DNA from: CALLPQ01 sp039819545
Lineage (GTDB): Bacteria > Pseudomonadota > Alphaproteobacteria > Caulobacterales > Parvularculaceae
Assembly (NCBI GenBank): GCA_039819545.1
Contig: JBCBRS010000021.1
Location: 1-46,274, forward strand
Direction of reading: 5' to 3'
Length of the DNA: 46,274 nucleotides
Part shown: positions 15,800 through 25,069 of the stretch, piece by piece
Numbering within the stretch: the first letter of the stretch is position 1
Layout of the letters: every line of letters starts with the position of its first letter
The notes under the pieces: generated by a model
The model's database searches: none
Told to the model about the DNA's origin: nothing
The model's input: the letters and a program-made list of their open reading frames with translations, nothing else
Translations under genes and position numbers: made by a program

Positions 15800-17119
15800 C
15801 TATTGCTGGAACCGGTAAAAACTGCCCATCCCTAACAAATCCGTGAGGGCGTCAAACGCCGCAAAGCATTCGTCCATCAGCGCCGGGTCGCGCAGATCAT
15901 CGGGGTGCAGACGGTCGCGATAATGGGCGCGCACCCAGGCCTCCAGGGCCGCAATCTTTTCCTCATCCAGTAAGAAATGCGGGTCCATGGCCGCGCGTTC
16001 GGCTTCTGACAGAACAACGCGTAGGCGCAGGCAGGCGGGCCCCCCGCCATTGCGCATACTCTCGCGCACATCCTTATAGAGAACCTGATCAATCGGATTA
16101 TCGGCTGCAACCACACCATCTAGAAATGTCCGTACCCGGTCATTTTCTTCAGACTCTGAGGGCAGGATTAGCGCCATGCGATGGACCCCCTTGCCTGTTT
16201 CAATAGTCAAAAGCTGCGAGTTAAACAGATAGGTCGAAATGGCCTCTTTCAGGCTGACCTGATCCGCCGGGGCCTCAACAATTTGCAAGGCTGGTACCGT
16301 AAGGCGCAAACGGGCCAGTGCCTCTTTTTGATCTTCAAACGCCAGTTCATGGGTAAACAGGACCTGATTATTTACCACACTGACCACATCATTGTGGAAA
16401 GCACCGGCATCGAGAGCGTGCGTTGATTGTTGTAAAAAGACGGCCGGATCTGGTGCAAGACCAAAGGCCCGGGCCACCGCCGCACTGGCGCTATGGCGCT
16501 GGCGGGCGGGAAAGCGCTTGCCATCGCGGCCATAAACAAAAAGGTGTGTCGCCCGCGCCCCATGGTCCGCGCAAAACCGCCCGTGATTGGCCGCGCCCTC
16601 ATCGCCAAAATGGACCCCGCCCGGCAAAACCGGATGGTGCACAAAAAATGACCCGTCTTTGAAAATATGGCGCAGGATAGCCGCCGTTTGCGGTGCCTCA
16701 ATGGTGCGGTGAAAATTGGCAGCAAGATTAGCGGGCAAAAAATGGACCTTACCATCGGACGTATCGGGCGACGGGGCCACGGTTGCCGCATTTGCCGTCC
16801 ACATGCACGACGCCGAATAAATATTTGCCAGCAGATCGGGCGCGCTTTGCGCCGCTTTGTCCAGACACTGACGATCTGATCCGGTAAACCCCAGTGCGCG
16901 CAAGACACCAAGATCAGGCCGCGCCAAAGGCGGCAAAAATCCTTGCGGGATGCCGAGGCCCATAACCGCCCGCATTTTGGCAAGCCCTTGCAAGGCAGCA
17001 GCGCGCGGATTCGAGGTAAGACCCTGATTATTGGCCGACGCAAGATTGCCGATCGACAGGCCCGCATAATTGTGGGTGGGCCCGATCAGACCATCAAAAT
17101 TCACTTCCCGGTGGGTCAT
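15800..17119 (-). CDS. astB: N-succinylarginine dihydrolase AstB
   Basis: 439 residues, the family length. Typical AstB features: N-terminal VNFDGLIGPTHNYAGLSIGN (amidinotransferase-fold start), LFTHELAF in the middle, and the catalytic C363 in MRNGGGPACLRLRV near the C-terminus. It hydrolyses N2-succinylarginine to N2-succinylornithine, two ammonia and CO2 in the cytoplasm. It is the last gene of the AST operon, 21 bp downstream of astD. All signature blocks are intact, so it should be active. Confidence 0.96.
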   Translation of the reverse strand: MTHREVNFDGLIGPTHNYAGLSIGNLASANNQGLTSNPRAAALQGLAKMRAVMGLGIPQGFLPPLARPDLGVLRALGFTGSDRQCLDKAAQSAPDLLANIYSASCMWTANAATVAPSPDTSDGKVHFLPANLAANFHRTIEAPQTAAILRHIFKDGSFFVHHPVLPGGVHFGDEGAANHGRFCADHGARATHLFVYGRDGKRFPARQRHSASAAVARAFGLAPDPAVFLQQSTHALDAGAFHNDVVSVVNNQVLFTHELAFEDQKEALARLRLTVPALQIVEAPADQVSLKEAISTYLFNSQLLTIETGKGVHRMALILPSESEENDRVRTFLDGVVAADNPIDQVLYKDVRESMRNGGGPACLRLRVVLSEAERAAMDPHFLLDEEKIAALEAWVRAHYRDRLHPDDLRDPALMDECFAAFDALTDLLGMGSFYRFQQ

Positions 17120-17140
17120 CGCGTGCTTTCAATCAAGGCG

Positions 17141-18601
17141 TTAGAGGAGGCCAACCGGCGCATCGGGTACGGGCAACAAACGATCCCCCATCATACTGGC
17201 CACCGGATAGGCGCAATAATCGGCCGCGTAATAAGCACTTGGCCGGTGATTGCCCGACGCACCAATACCGCCAAACGGGGCCGCGCCGCTTGCGCCCGTT
17301 GTCTGGCGGTTCCAGTTGACAATACCCGCGCGCGACAGGGCAAAAAACTGCTGCCACTTGGCTTCATCATCGCTGAGGAGACCAGCGGCAAGCCCAAAGC
17401 TGGTGGCATTCGCAGCCTCAATCGCCTGATCAAAGGTTTGTGTACGGATCACCTGAAGAAGCGGGCCAAAATACTCCTCATCGGGACGGTTGGAGGCTTG
17501 TGTCATGTCGATGATGCCGGGCGTCACGAACGCATCACCGTTTTCCATGCCAACCATCTCTACGATGGGCACGCCGCCTGCATCCCGGTGGGCCGCAAAA
17601 GCGTTTTTCAAACCGGCCGCCGCCCGTGCGGAAATGACCGGGCCCATGAAGGGTTCAGGGTTGTCAAACGCCGCGCCGATGCGCACCCGGGCGGTCATGG
17701 CACAGAGCTTTTCCAGCATCGCATCGCCCGTGTCACCGGCGGGAACAATCAATCGACGCGCGCAGGTGCACCGTTGTCCCGCCGTCAGAAACGCCGATTG
17801 CACCACCGCATAGGCGGCCGCCTCAAGATCATCCGTATCCCACCAGATCAGCGGATTATTACCGCCGAGCTCAAGAGCGAGGATCTTACCGGGCGCCCCG
17901 GCAAACTGTTTGTGGATCGCGTGACCAGCCTTTACGCCGCCTGTAAACAAGATTCCATCAATGCCGGGGTGAGAGACCAGCGCCTCTCCGGTGTCGCGTC
18001 CGCCCTGAACAAGATTGATAACGCCGTCCGGCACGCCCGCCTGCGCAAAGCGCTCCATCAAAAAAGCCAGCGGACTGGGGGTCAGCTCGCTCGGTTTCAC
18101 CACCACGCAATTGCCCGCCAGCAATGCCGGTACAATATGCCCGTTGGACAGATGCACTGGAAAATTAAAAGGCCCGAGAACAGCCATGACGCCATGGGGC
18201 TTGTGTTGTAACAGCCCATCGGTTGCCCCGCTTGCCGTCTCCCGCGTGCCCGCGCGGTCGGCTTGCGCCTTGATGGAAAGATCGACCTTGCCGGCAACCG
18301 CGCCCGCTTCGGTCTTGGCCTCCCAGAATGGTTTGCCATTTTCCTTGGAGATCAGCGTCGCCAGCGCGTCCTGATCGCGTTTGATGAGGTCGCGGTAGCG
18401 TTCCAGAATGGCGATGCGCTCGCCAAGCGGTGTTTGCGCCCAGGCGGCAAAGCGCGCGCGGGCTGCCTCCACGGCGCTTGCCACATCGGTGGGCAAAGCG
18501 CTCTGTCCCGTCCACACGGTTTGTCCGGTAGCCGGATCGTGCGAGGTCATCGCCGCGCCGCTACCATCGCGCCACTTGCCATCGATAAATAGACTGGTCA
18601 T
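17141..18601 (-). CDS. astD: Succinylglutamate-semialdehyde dehydrogenase AstD
   Basis: 486 residues of the aldehyde dehydrogenase superfamily. Catalytic residues visible: N145 (GPFNFP), K169 (VVKPSE), E244 (LALELGGNNP) and nucleophile C278 (TAGQRCTCARRL). The GPFNFPVHLSNGHIVPAL stretch is typical of AstD. It oxidises N-succinylglutamate 5-semialdehyde to N-succinylglutamate with NAD. It lies between astA (45 bp upstream) and astB (21 bp downstream). The missing AstC step (succinylornithine transaminase) that makes its substrate is not encoded here, presumably done by an ArgD-type aminotransferase elsewhere. Confidence 0.95.
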   Translation of the reverse strand: MTSLFIDGKWRDGSGAAMTSHDPATGQTVWTGQSALPTDVASAVEAARARFAAWAQTPLGERIAILERYRDLIKRDQDALATLISKENGKPFWEAKTEAGAVAGKVDLSIKAQADRAGTRETASGATDGLLQHKPHGVMAVLGPFNFPVHLSNGHIVPALLAGNCVVVKPSELTPSPLAFLMERFAQAGVPDGVINLVQGGRDTGEALVSHPGIDGILFTGGVKAGHAIHKQFAGAPGKILALELGGNNPLIWWDTDDLEAAAYAVVQSAFLTAGQRCTCARRLIVPAGDTGDAMLEKLCAMTARVRIGAAFDNPEPFMGPVISARAAAGLKNAFAAHRDAGGVPIVEMVGMENGDAFVTPGIIDMTQASNRPDEEYFGPLLQVIRTQTFDQAIEAANATSFGLAAGLLSDDEAKWQQFFALSRAGIVNWNRQTTGASGAAPFGGIGASGNHRPSAYYAADYCAYPVASMMGDRLLPVPDAPVGLL

Positions 18602-18646
18602 GCGGTTTTTTTATCCTGTCACGTTTTGCGTTGCTTAGTATGCGCC

Positions 18647-19690
18647 CTACCACGCAATCGCGCGAATGGGTGCACCGGCCTCGACCTTCAAGGCTTCGGC
18701 GCTTTGCGCCGTGATCGTAATATGGCGCGTATCGCCATCCACTGCCATCTGGGCAGGCTCGCGGATACAGCGGAAATTTTTCCCCTCACCCGCGGCCAGC
18801 AACATGGTTTTGGTACCAGCTGGCACATCGCCCACGGCACCTGTCACAGCTTGGCTATCCCGCACGGTTTTGATCGCACTGACCTTCGCCTCGACCAGCG
18901 GGCCGCCATCAAAAACGTCCACATAGCCGGTAAACTCAAACCCCTCGCGGATCAGCATCTCATAGGCCGGCCTCGCGCTCGCATGGGGTTTGCCGATACA
19001 CGCTTGTGCAGCCTCCGGCAGGACGGCCACATAGATCGGATAAATCGGCATCAGATCCGCAATAAACTGGTTGCCCGCGCGCGAATTATGCTGGTCGGCA
19101 CTCTCAAAATCCATATCAAAAAAGTGGCGACCCACCGCCGCCCAAAACGGCTGACCGCCCTGATCATCACGCCAGCCCCGAAGCTCCGCACACATCCTGT
19201 CTGCAAACAGATGCGGTGTCTGCGCCACAAACAAATAGCGCGAGCGGGCCAGCAGTTTCCCAAATCCCCCACCGCGCGCATCAGGCGAAAGGAACAGGGA
19301 CGCCACCTCCGATGTTCCGGTAAAATCGTGGGTGGGCACAAGAATCCGCCGGGAGATTCGCTTACCCAGCTGGTCAGAGAAATGAAACATCGTATTGATA
19401 CGATAATTGACAAATCCGGACTCCAGTCCGATAGCCGAGAAAATACCAGCAGTACCCAGAATATCGCCGCCACGATCGAGCACGAGGATATAATTTTCCC
19501 CGCCAGGTTCGGTGGCCTTTGCGTCAAAACTCTCCAGCGCAAAAGCGATCCGGCTAAAAAGCGCGTCGCGATCACGGGGCAGGTTTGTCATCCCGCCGCC
19601 AGTCAATTGCGCAAGCGCATGGATTTGCGGAAAGTCTTCCTCGCGAACCGCGCGGATGACAGGGATCGCACCGGCATCTTGTGTTGTCAT
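18647..19690 (-). CDS. astA: Arginine N-succinyltransferase AstA
   Basis: 347 residues from the ATG at 19690, which has an AAGGGA ribosome site; a GTG at 19717 that overlaps the upstream stop is an alternative start. AstA features include IRAVREEDFPQIHALAQLTG at the N-terminus, TSEVASLFLSPDARGGGFGK (acetyl-CoA-type GNAT loop), LRGWRDDQGGQPFWAAVGRH and FDGGPLVEAK. It transfers succinyl from succinyl-CoA to the alpha-amino group of arginine, the first step of the AST pathway. Second in the operon after the M20 hydrolase. Confidence 0.95.
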   Translation of the reverse strand: MTTQDAGAIPVIRAVREEDFPQIHALAQLTGGGMTNLPRDRDALFSRIAFALESFDAKATEPGGENYILVLDRGGDILGTAGIFSAIGLESGFVNYRINTMFHFSDQLGKRISRRILVPTHDFTGTSEVASLFLSPDARGGGFGKLLARSRYLFVAQTPHLFADRMCAELRGWRDDQGGQPFWAAVGRHFFDMDFESADQHNSRAGNQFIADLMPIYPIYVAVLPEAAQACIGKPHASARPAYEMLIREGFEFTGYVDVFDGGPLVEAKVSAIKTVRDSQAVTGAVGDVPAGTKTMLLAAGEGKNFRCIREPAQMAVDGDTRHITITAQSAEALKVEAGAPIRAIAW

Positions 19691-19713
19691 CGTGTCCCTT
19701 CCCTTTTTGGCGC

Positions 19714-21027
19714 TCACGCCGAAGCAGCCCGCCCCGGGTTGGGAATGTCGCCTGCCGCCACCTTCATCAGCAAGAGCGCCGACAGCTTGGCCCGCTCTTC
19801 CAGACTGTCAAGTTGAACAAATTCATCCGCACTGTGAATTTTTCCGCCGCGCACGCCAAGGGTATCGACAACCGGGATGCCGGCCGTTGCAATATTGTTG
19901 CCGTCACAGCACCCGCCCGTCGGCACCCATTTAATCGTCAGGCCAAGATCAGCGCCGATGGCGCGCACGGCCTTGAAAAAGGCTTCAGTTTTGGCGTCCA
20001 TGGGTTTGGGTGGCCGGTAAAAACTGCCATGGGCCGTCAGGGTCAGGGTCTGGTGGGTATTCATTTCCGCAAGGACTGTGTTCATCTGGGCGGTAAACCA
20101 GGCCGCATCATCGGCTTGTTCCACCCGCACATTAAACCGCACCACTGCGCGGTCGGGCACCACATTGTTGGGCCCACCACCGTCAATGCGGGCCACATTA
20201 ACCGTTAAACCGGCCCGCCCGCCCGTCAACGGGCTGATACGGGTGATAAACTGCGCGGCGGCATCGATGGCGTTGACGCCAAGATGATGCTCGCGTCCCG
20301 CGTGGGCCGCCTTGCCCGTGATGATTACGGAGAAATTACCGCTCCCCTTGCGCGCCCCCGCCAACGCGCCATCAACCATGGCGGGTTCATAGATACAGGC
20401 AAAATCGGCGCGCCCAGCCGCTTCGACCATTTGCGGCGCTGACCCGTGGGAGCCGATTTCTTCGTCGGCATTGATCAGCACTTCATAGCCAATACCCGGC
20501 GCAAACGGTGAGGCATCCAGCGCCTGCAACGCATAAAGCATCACGAGGAGGCCGCCTTTCATATCGGCGGCGCCGGGCGCATTCAGGACATCATCGCTCA
20601 GGAAGCGTGCCCCCTGAAACGGATGATCGGCGGGAAACACCGTATCCATGTGCCCGGTCAGGAGGACGCGAATTGGCGCCTCTGGCCGGGCGACCACATG
20701 AACGAGATCGCCCATGGGCCGAATGATGATATCGCCGTCGCGGGTCACAACCTCCTGCGTCCCCGCTGCCATGGTCTCAACGCGCGCATCAAGGCACCCG
20801 AAGGCCGCCAGCAGCTTGGCCCGCATGGCCGCCAACCCGTCCAAATTGTGAGAGCCGGAGTTTTGCGCGCACCAGTCGAGGAGCGTCGCCGTCATCTCCT
20901 CGCGCTTACCGGTGAGAAACGCGAGCGCATCGCGATAATCGGCACCGAGGGCAGGTCCAGGCTGTAAGGTCCCATCAGTTTCGGGTCCCGACAGGTTTGT
21001 CGCATCTAGCGGTGTTCCATCTTCCAT
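19714..21027 (-). CDS. M20-family metallohydrolase, likely desuccinylase of the AST pathway
   Basis: 437 residues, no signal peptide. M20/carboxypeptidase-G2-like signature: GHMDTVFP (metal His and catalytic Asp), GAADMKGG (bridging Asp), NADEEIGSHGS (catalytic Glu-Glu), then IYEPAM and a lid domain. The last metal ligand is the H in KIHSADEF. It is the first gene of the AST operon, ending 23 bp before the astA ATG. The usual desuccinylase AstE is an M14-type enzyme and none is encoded here. An M20 enzyme with an acyl-amino-acid specificity, placed in the operon, could remove succinate from succinylglutamate instead. The fold is clear; the substrate is inference. Confidence 0.88.
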   Translation of the reverse strand: MEDGTPLDATNLSGPETDGTLQPGPALGADYRDALAFLTGKREEMTATLLDWCAQNSGSHNLDGLAAMRAKLLAAFGCLDARVETMAAGTQEVVTRDGDIIIRPMGDLVHVVARPEAPIRVLLTGHMDTVFPADHPFQGARFLSDDVLNAPGAADMKGGLLVMLYALQALDASPFAPGIGYEVLINADEEIGSHGSAPQMVEAAGRADFACIYEPAMVDGALAGARKGSGNFSVIITGKAAHAGREHHLGVNAIDAAAQFITRISPLTGGRAGLTVNVARIDGGGPNNVVPDRAVVRFNVRVEQADDAAWFTAQMNTVLAEMNTHQTLTLTAHGSFYRPPKPMDAKTEAFFKAVRAIGADLGLTIKWVPTGGCCDGNNIATAGIPVVDTLGVRGGKIHSADEFVQLDSLEERAKLSALLLMKVAAGDIPNPGRAASA

Positions 21028-21385
21028 CTGTCAGGCGTAGCGCAGCGCTTGGGGCGCGGCAAGGTTTTGGGGGGCTAGCCGCTAGCGTTCCAGCCGAACC
21101 AATCCCGCCGCCGCCCGGACCAAAAAATGTTGAATTTTCAACACGTTCCCCAGCGAACCCAAGTCCAACCCCAGACCGGTGCTGCTATTTGATAGACTTC
21201 GCCACGGCGTGCGTTAGGCTTTACCGTGGGGACCGGGTCTTGGGCAGTCTGTCTTGCGCGCGCGTTCGCGGTGGGATCGTCAAAACTTGGCCATGATTTC
21301 TATTGATGAGACCCGTGGGAGGCCCCACGGGCGGGCGGGCCCGGCCTGATCGTCCTGCCCTGATGCCAAGTTGGAACCCGCGTGC
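21028..21385. other. Divergent intergenic region between the AST operon and hpnN
   Basis: Should carry the promoters of both divergent units. The only striking element is the dyad at 21128-21143. No gene seen. Confidence 0.5.
21128..21143. promoter_or_regulatory. Palindromic candidate operator of the AST operon
   Basis: TGTTGAATTTTCAACA is a perfect inverted repeat with 7-bp arms and a 2-bp centre, about 100 bp upstream of the first AST gene. It lies in an AT-rich patch in otherwise GC-rich sequence. A binding site for an arginine-responsive or Lrp-type regulator is inference; no local regulator gene is adjacent. Confidence 0.4.
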
Positions 21386-24043
21386 ATGCTGCGTATCATT
21401 GAATTGTTTCTTTGCTTCTGGGCGCAAATGGCGCGCCGCGGCGGTATCGTTATTGTCGGCTTGTTTATCGCCGGGGCCGTGGCAGCGGGCTGGTACGCGG
21501 CGGGAAATCTCAAGGTCAATACCGACACGACCCAGATGCTCGACACCGATCTTGATTTCCAAAAACAGGCGGTGGCCCTGCGCGAGGCATTCCCGCAAAT
21601 CAAGAACGAACTGGCGGTCATTATCCGCGCGCCGACCATTGACGAGGCCGATGCGTTTGCCGCGCGGCTCAGTGCCCGCCTTGCGGCGCAACCGTCTGTC
21701 TTTTCAGACGTGTACGCGCCCACGGCTGATCCCTTTTTCCTGGAAAATGGCCTTCTGTTCCTCAGCGAGGCAGAGCTTGAATCGCGCCTTTCTGACCTCA
21801 CTCGCGCGGCGGGTCTGATTGAAACCCTGATCAATGATCCGGGCATTGATACCCTGTTTGAAACCATCGCGAAAAACGACAAGCTGGCCGACCGTTCTGA
21901 CCTTGGCACCCAAACACTCGACCGGATTTATGGGGAGCTTGCGGCAGTGACCGAGGCCGCCCTCGATGGCAAACCGGTACCGTTTTCCTGGCGCAGTGCC
22001 CTGAACAATGAACAGGCCCCGGAGGGCGGCTTTATCCGCATCGTCAATGTGGTGCCGGTGGCGGATTTTTCGCGCATCCAGCCCATCAAGCCGGCGCTCG
22101 CGGCCATGCGCACGGAAATTGCAACGCTGAACACGCAATTTGATGGGCGCACCAAAGCGCTGATCACCGGCAGTCTTGCCCTGCGCGGTGAGGAACTTGC
22201 TTCCGTCACCACCGGCATCGGTAAATCCTTCGCGCTGTCCTTTGTGCTGGTATCGATCCTGTTGTTCATCGCGTTTCGGTCTGTACTGGTTAGTGCCTTT
22301 ACGATCATCAGCCTTCTGATTACCCTGACGCTGACAGCCGCCTTCGCCGCCTATTTTTTCACCGAGCTCAATCTCGTTTCGGTGGCCTTTACGGTTTTGC
22401 TGGTGGGGCTTGGCCTGGATTTTTCTATCCACCTGTTGCTGCACGTTCAGGAATATCGCGCCAAGGGGTTGGCGCTGCGGGTGGCGCTGAACTCAACCTT
22501 GCGGGAGATTGGCGGCGCTATGGCGTTGGCCGCGCCCACAACGGCTTTCGCGTTCCTGTCGTTTTTGCCGACAAAATTTGATGGCATCGCCCAGCTTGGT
22601 GCGGTCGCCGGTGTGGGCGTATTAATTGCGTTCTCCGTCTCGGTCACGTTCCTGCCGGCCATGCTCGCCATTACGCCCGCGCCGCGCCAACGACGCGCCA
22701 AGGGCACGGTACGGCGCAGCTTTTCGCTCATGGATACGTTTTCCCTGCCCATCGCCGCCGTGGCGGTGATCGTCGGTATTGGCGCGATCACCTTGCTGCC
22801 AAAGGCACGGTTTGACGCGGACCCCATGGCGTTGCGCAACCCCGCAAGTGAGTCGGTTGTGGCCTTTAACATGCTGTTCAATGACAAAGACACTGTGCCC
22901 ATCCGCTTGACCCGGCTGGCCGGATCAGCGGCTGACGCCAGACAAACAATCGCCAAGGCCGAAACAATCGATCCCGTACGGACAACCCGCTCGCTCATCG
23001 ATTTTATTCCCGAATATCAGGACGAAAAGCTTGAGCTGATCGATTTTGCCGCGGGCTCTCTGGCGTTCGTTCTGTCAAAGCCCCCGGCAACCCGGACCGA
23101 GCCCCCCGACGGTAGCGGGGTAACGGCCCTCATCACAAGACTTGAAGCCTCGGTCGGCGATACGGGCCGCAGCGCAGAAAGCATTGCAGCACGCACCCGG
23201 CTTCTTACCGCGTTGCGCAATATCAATGCGCGCACGGCGGGCGGGGCCCAGGCCCGTCCGGATACGGATGTCCTGCCCATGCTGGAAACGCGCATATTTG
23301 CCTACTGGCCCGATCTCGTCTCCCTCCTTCAAGGCCAGTTTAAGGCGGATTATATCGCGCTTGATGTCTTACCAAAAAGTCTGCGCGATCGATATCTGTC
23401 CGTAGACGGTCAATGGCGCGTCGACTTCCTGCCCAAGGCTGACGTGCGCGAGCCACAAAACCTCAAGATTTTTGTGGACGAGGTCGAGGCCGTCTTCCCC
23501 GACATCGCCGGCGGCGCCATCCAGTCCGAAAAGGCCGGTCAGATTATCGCCCGCTCCATGATGGAGGCATCGCTCTTCGCCCTCGTCGTCATCACGATCA
23601 TGCTGTTCATCTTTGTTCCGAACCCGGTGACGGTTGTGCTTATGCTTTTCCCCCTGGGGCTTGCAGCAATCCTGACCATCGCCACGGGGGTTCTCGTGGA
23701 TGTGCCGTTTAACTACGCCAATGTGATTGTCCTGCCGCTCCTCATGGGCATCGGTATTGATAGCGGTATCCATCTCGTCTTGCGCCAGCGAAAACTAAAG
23801 CGGAAGATCGACCATGCCGACGCGAGCTCCGTTTACGCAACAGCAACACCGCGCGCGGTTTTGTTCTCAGCGCTCACCACCGTTGCCTCCTTTGGCAGTC
23901 TGACCCTGTCGGCCCATCGCGGTACGGCAAGCATGGGCGAGCTTTTGTCGATTTCCATCGGGTTTACACTGGTCTGCACGTTGATTGTCCTGCCGGCTGT
24001 CTTCCGCTTTCGCGAAAAGCGCAGCAACAACGGCGCCGTGTAG
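21386..24043 (+). CDS. hpnN: HpnN-like RND/MMPL lipid transporter
   Basis: 885 residues from the ATG at 21386. Two tandem MMPL/RND halves: TM1 (about 15-38), a periplasmic domain starting NLKVNTDTTQMLDTDL, a five-helix block (about 275-430) with GLGLDFSIHLLLH, then a second periplasmic domain and a final helix block with MGIGIDSGIHLVLR. The GxxxDxxIH motif is the proton-relay signature. The N-terminal periplasmic domain resembles HpnN, which moves hopanoids to the outer membrane. The MlaC-like gene follows 281 bp downstream on the same strand, as in hopanoid gene clusters. No hopanoid synthesis gene is in the window, so the lipid substrate is inference. Confidence 0.85.
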   Translation: MLRIIELFLCFWAQMARRGGIVIVGLFIAGAVAAGWYAAGNLKVNTDTTQMLDTDLDFQKQAVALREAFPQIKNELAVIIRAPTIDEADAFAARLSARLAAQPSVFSDVYAPTADPFFLENGLLFLSEAELESRLSDLTRAAGLIETLINDPGIDTLFETIAKNDKLADRSDLGTQTLDRIYGELAAVTEAALDGKPVPFSWRSALNNEQAPEGGFIRIVNVVPVADFSRIQPIKPALAAMRTEIATLNTQFDGRTKALITGSLALRGEELASVTTGIGKSFALSFVLVSILLFIAFRSVLVSAFTIISLLITLTLTAAFAAYFFTELNLVSVAFTVLLVGLGLDFSIHLLLHVQEYRAKGLALRVALNSTLREIGGAMALAAPTTAFAFLSFLPTKFDGIAQLGAVAGVGVLIAFSVSVTFLPAMLAITPAPRQRRAKGTVRRSFSLMDTFSLPIAAVAVIVGIGAITLLPKARFDADPMALRNPASESVVAFNMLFNDKDTVPIRLTRLAGSAADARQTIAKAETIDPVRTTRSLIDFIPEYQDEKLELIDFAAGSLAFVLSKPPATRTEPPDGSGVTALITRLEASVGDTGRSAESIAARTRLLTALRNINARTAGGAQARPDTDVLPMLETRIFAYWPDLVSLLQGQFKADYIALDVLPKSLRDRYLSVDGQWRVDFLPKADVREPQNLKIFVDEVEAVFPDIAGGAIQSEKAGQIIARSMMEASLFALVVITIMLFIFVPNPVTVVLMLFPLGLAAILTIATGVLVDVPFNYANVIVLPLLMGIGIDSGIHLVLRQRKLKRKIDHADASSVYATATPRAVLFSALTTVASFGSLTLSAHRGTASMGELLSISIGFTLVCTLIVLPAVFRFREKRSNNGAV

Positions 24044-24324
24044 TCGATCCCCAGGGCCCCGCAAAAGCGCATCGCGATTTTGGGCTCGGGTCACTGGCTC
24101 GCTCGTGACGGGCTGGCCACAGCTCACTAATTTGTGTGATGAAAGGGGCCCACCGCCCGCTTTTTGGCCAAGGTTTTGGCGCATTAAAGGTTAAAACAAC
24201 CCTATTCATTTTATTCATCGGTTCAGGCTATGATGCGGTGCAGCACGCCCTGCGGCGAAGATCCACCGGCCACGATGATCGACACGCGCAACGAATACCG
24301 CCGATAACAAGAAAGGCTCAACCC

Positions 24325-25032
24325 ATGGCTTTACACCAGCGTTCCTTCCGCACCATCGCCATCCGCAAGGGGTCTGGTGCGCGGCTTAATGGATTTGCCC
24401 CCGCGCTGGTTCTGGGGGCGATTCTGCTGGCACCGGCCTTGCCCGCCGCGCACGCGCAGAGCGAGACGACGGCAGAGACGACCGACGCGGTGACCCAAGC
24501 GGTACCCGACCCGGTCAAGGCAGCGGTAGACTTCACGAGAGACCTTACTGACCGCGCCAATGCAGCCTTTGTGGACACGACGGACGAAGCCCTGCAGCTG
24601 GCAAATTTTCAGGCTGTCCTGAATGAAGGCCTGGCCCTCGACTATCTTGGCCGGTTTATGTTGGGCAGTGCCGCACGCGATCTAACCGAAGCGCAGTCAG
24701 CCCGATATGATGCAGTCTTCCCGCGTTATATCACCCGTCTTTATGCGGAACAGTTCAAGGATATTGCGGGCAAGCAACTGACGATCAATGATGCCACCCC
24801 GTTTGGCCGCCGCGATGTCATCGTGCGCACGCAATTCCTGCGTGATGATGGTTCCCCGGTGAATGTTGACTGGCGCGCTCGCAAATTGCGCACCGAAGGC
24901 CACAAAATGCTCGACATCATCGTTTCCGGCGTGTCGATCATGACCGTCAAACGCGAAGAGTTTTCAGGCTTCATCGCGGCCAACGGCGTTGATGCGCTGA
25001 TCGAACGACTGGAACAGGACGCATCAGTCTAA
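24325..25032 (+). CDS. MlaC/Ttg2D-family periplasmic lipid-binding protein (HpnM-like)
   Basis: 235 residues from the ATG at 24325 (AAAGG ribosome site); the upstream part of the frame is non-coding. A Sec signal peptide with hydrophobic core FAPALVLGAILLAPALPAAH is cut near AHA-QS. The mature part is an MlaC-type fold: LDYLGRFMLGSAARDLTEAQ, RYITRLYAEQFKD, then VDWRARKLRTEGHKMLDIIV and VSIMTVKREEFSGFI. MlaC-type proteins carry one or more lipids across the periplasm. Linked to an HpnN-like transporter, this copy is probably HpnM, the hopanoid-trafficking version. General phospholipid traffic is the alternative. Confidence 0.88.
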   Translation: MALHQRSFRTIAIRKGSGARLNGFAPALVLGAILLAPALPAAHAQSETTAETTDAVTQAVPDPVKAAVDFTRDLTDRANAAFVDTTDEALQLANFQAVLNEGLALDYLGRFMLGSAARDLTEAQSARYDAVFPRYITRLYAEQFKDIAGKQLTINDATPFGRRDVIVRTQFLRDDGSPVNVDWRARKLRTEGHKMLDIIVSGVSIMTVKREEFSGFIAANGVDALIERLEQDASV

Positions 25033-25069
25033 AACGACCCTTAACCGCACGCCAAGAAGGTCATACACC

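Noticed and set aside
16943..18211. 422-codon plus-strand frame opposite astB/astD
   Set aside because: Pure antisense of two clear enzymes in GC-rich DNA. Arg/His-rich composition, no domain.
18626..19816. 396-codon plus-strand frame opposite astA
   Set aside because: Shadow of astA with basic low-complexity composition.
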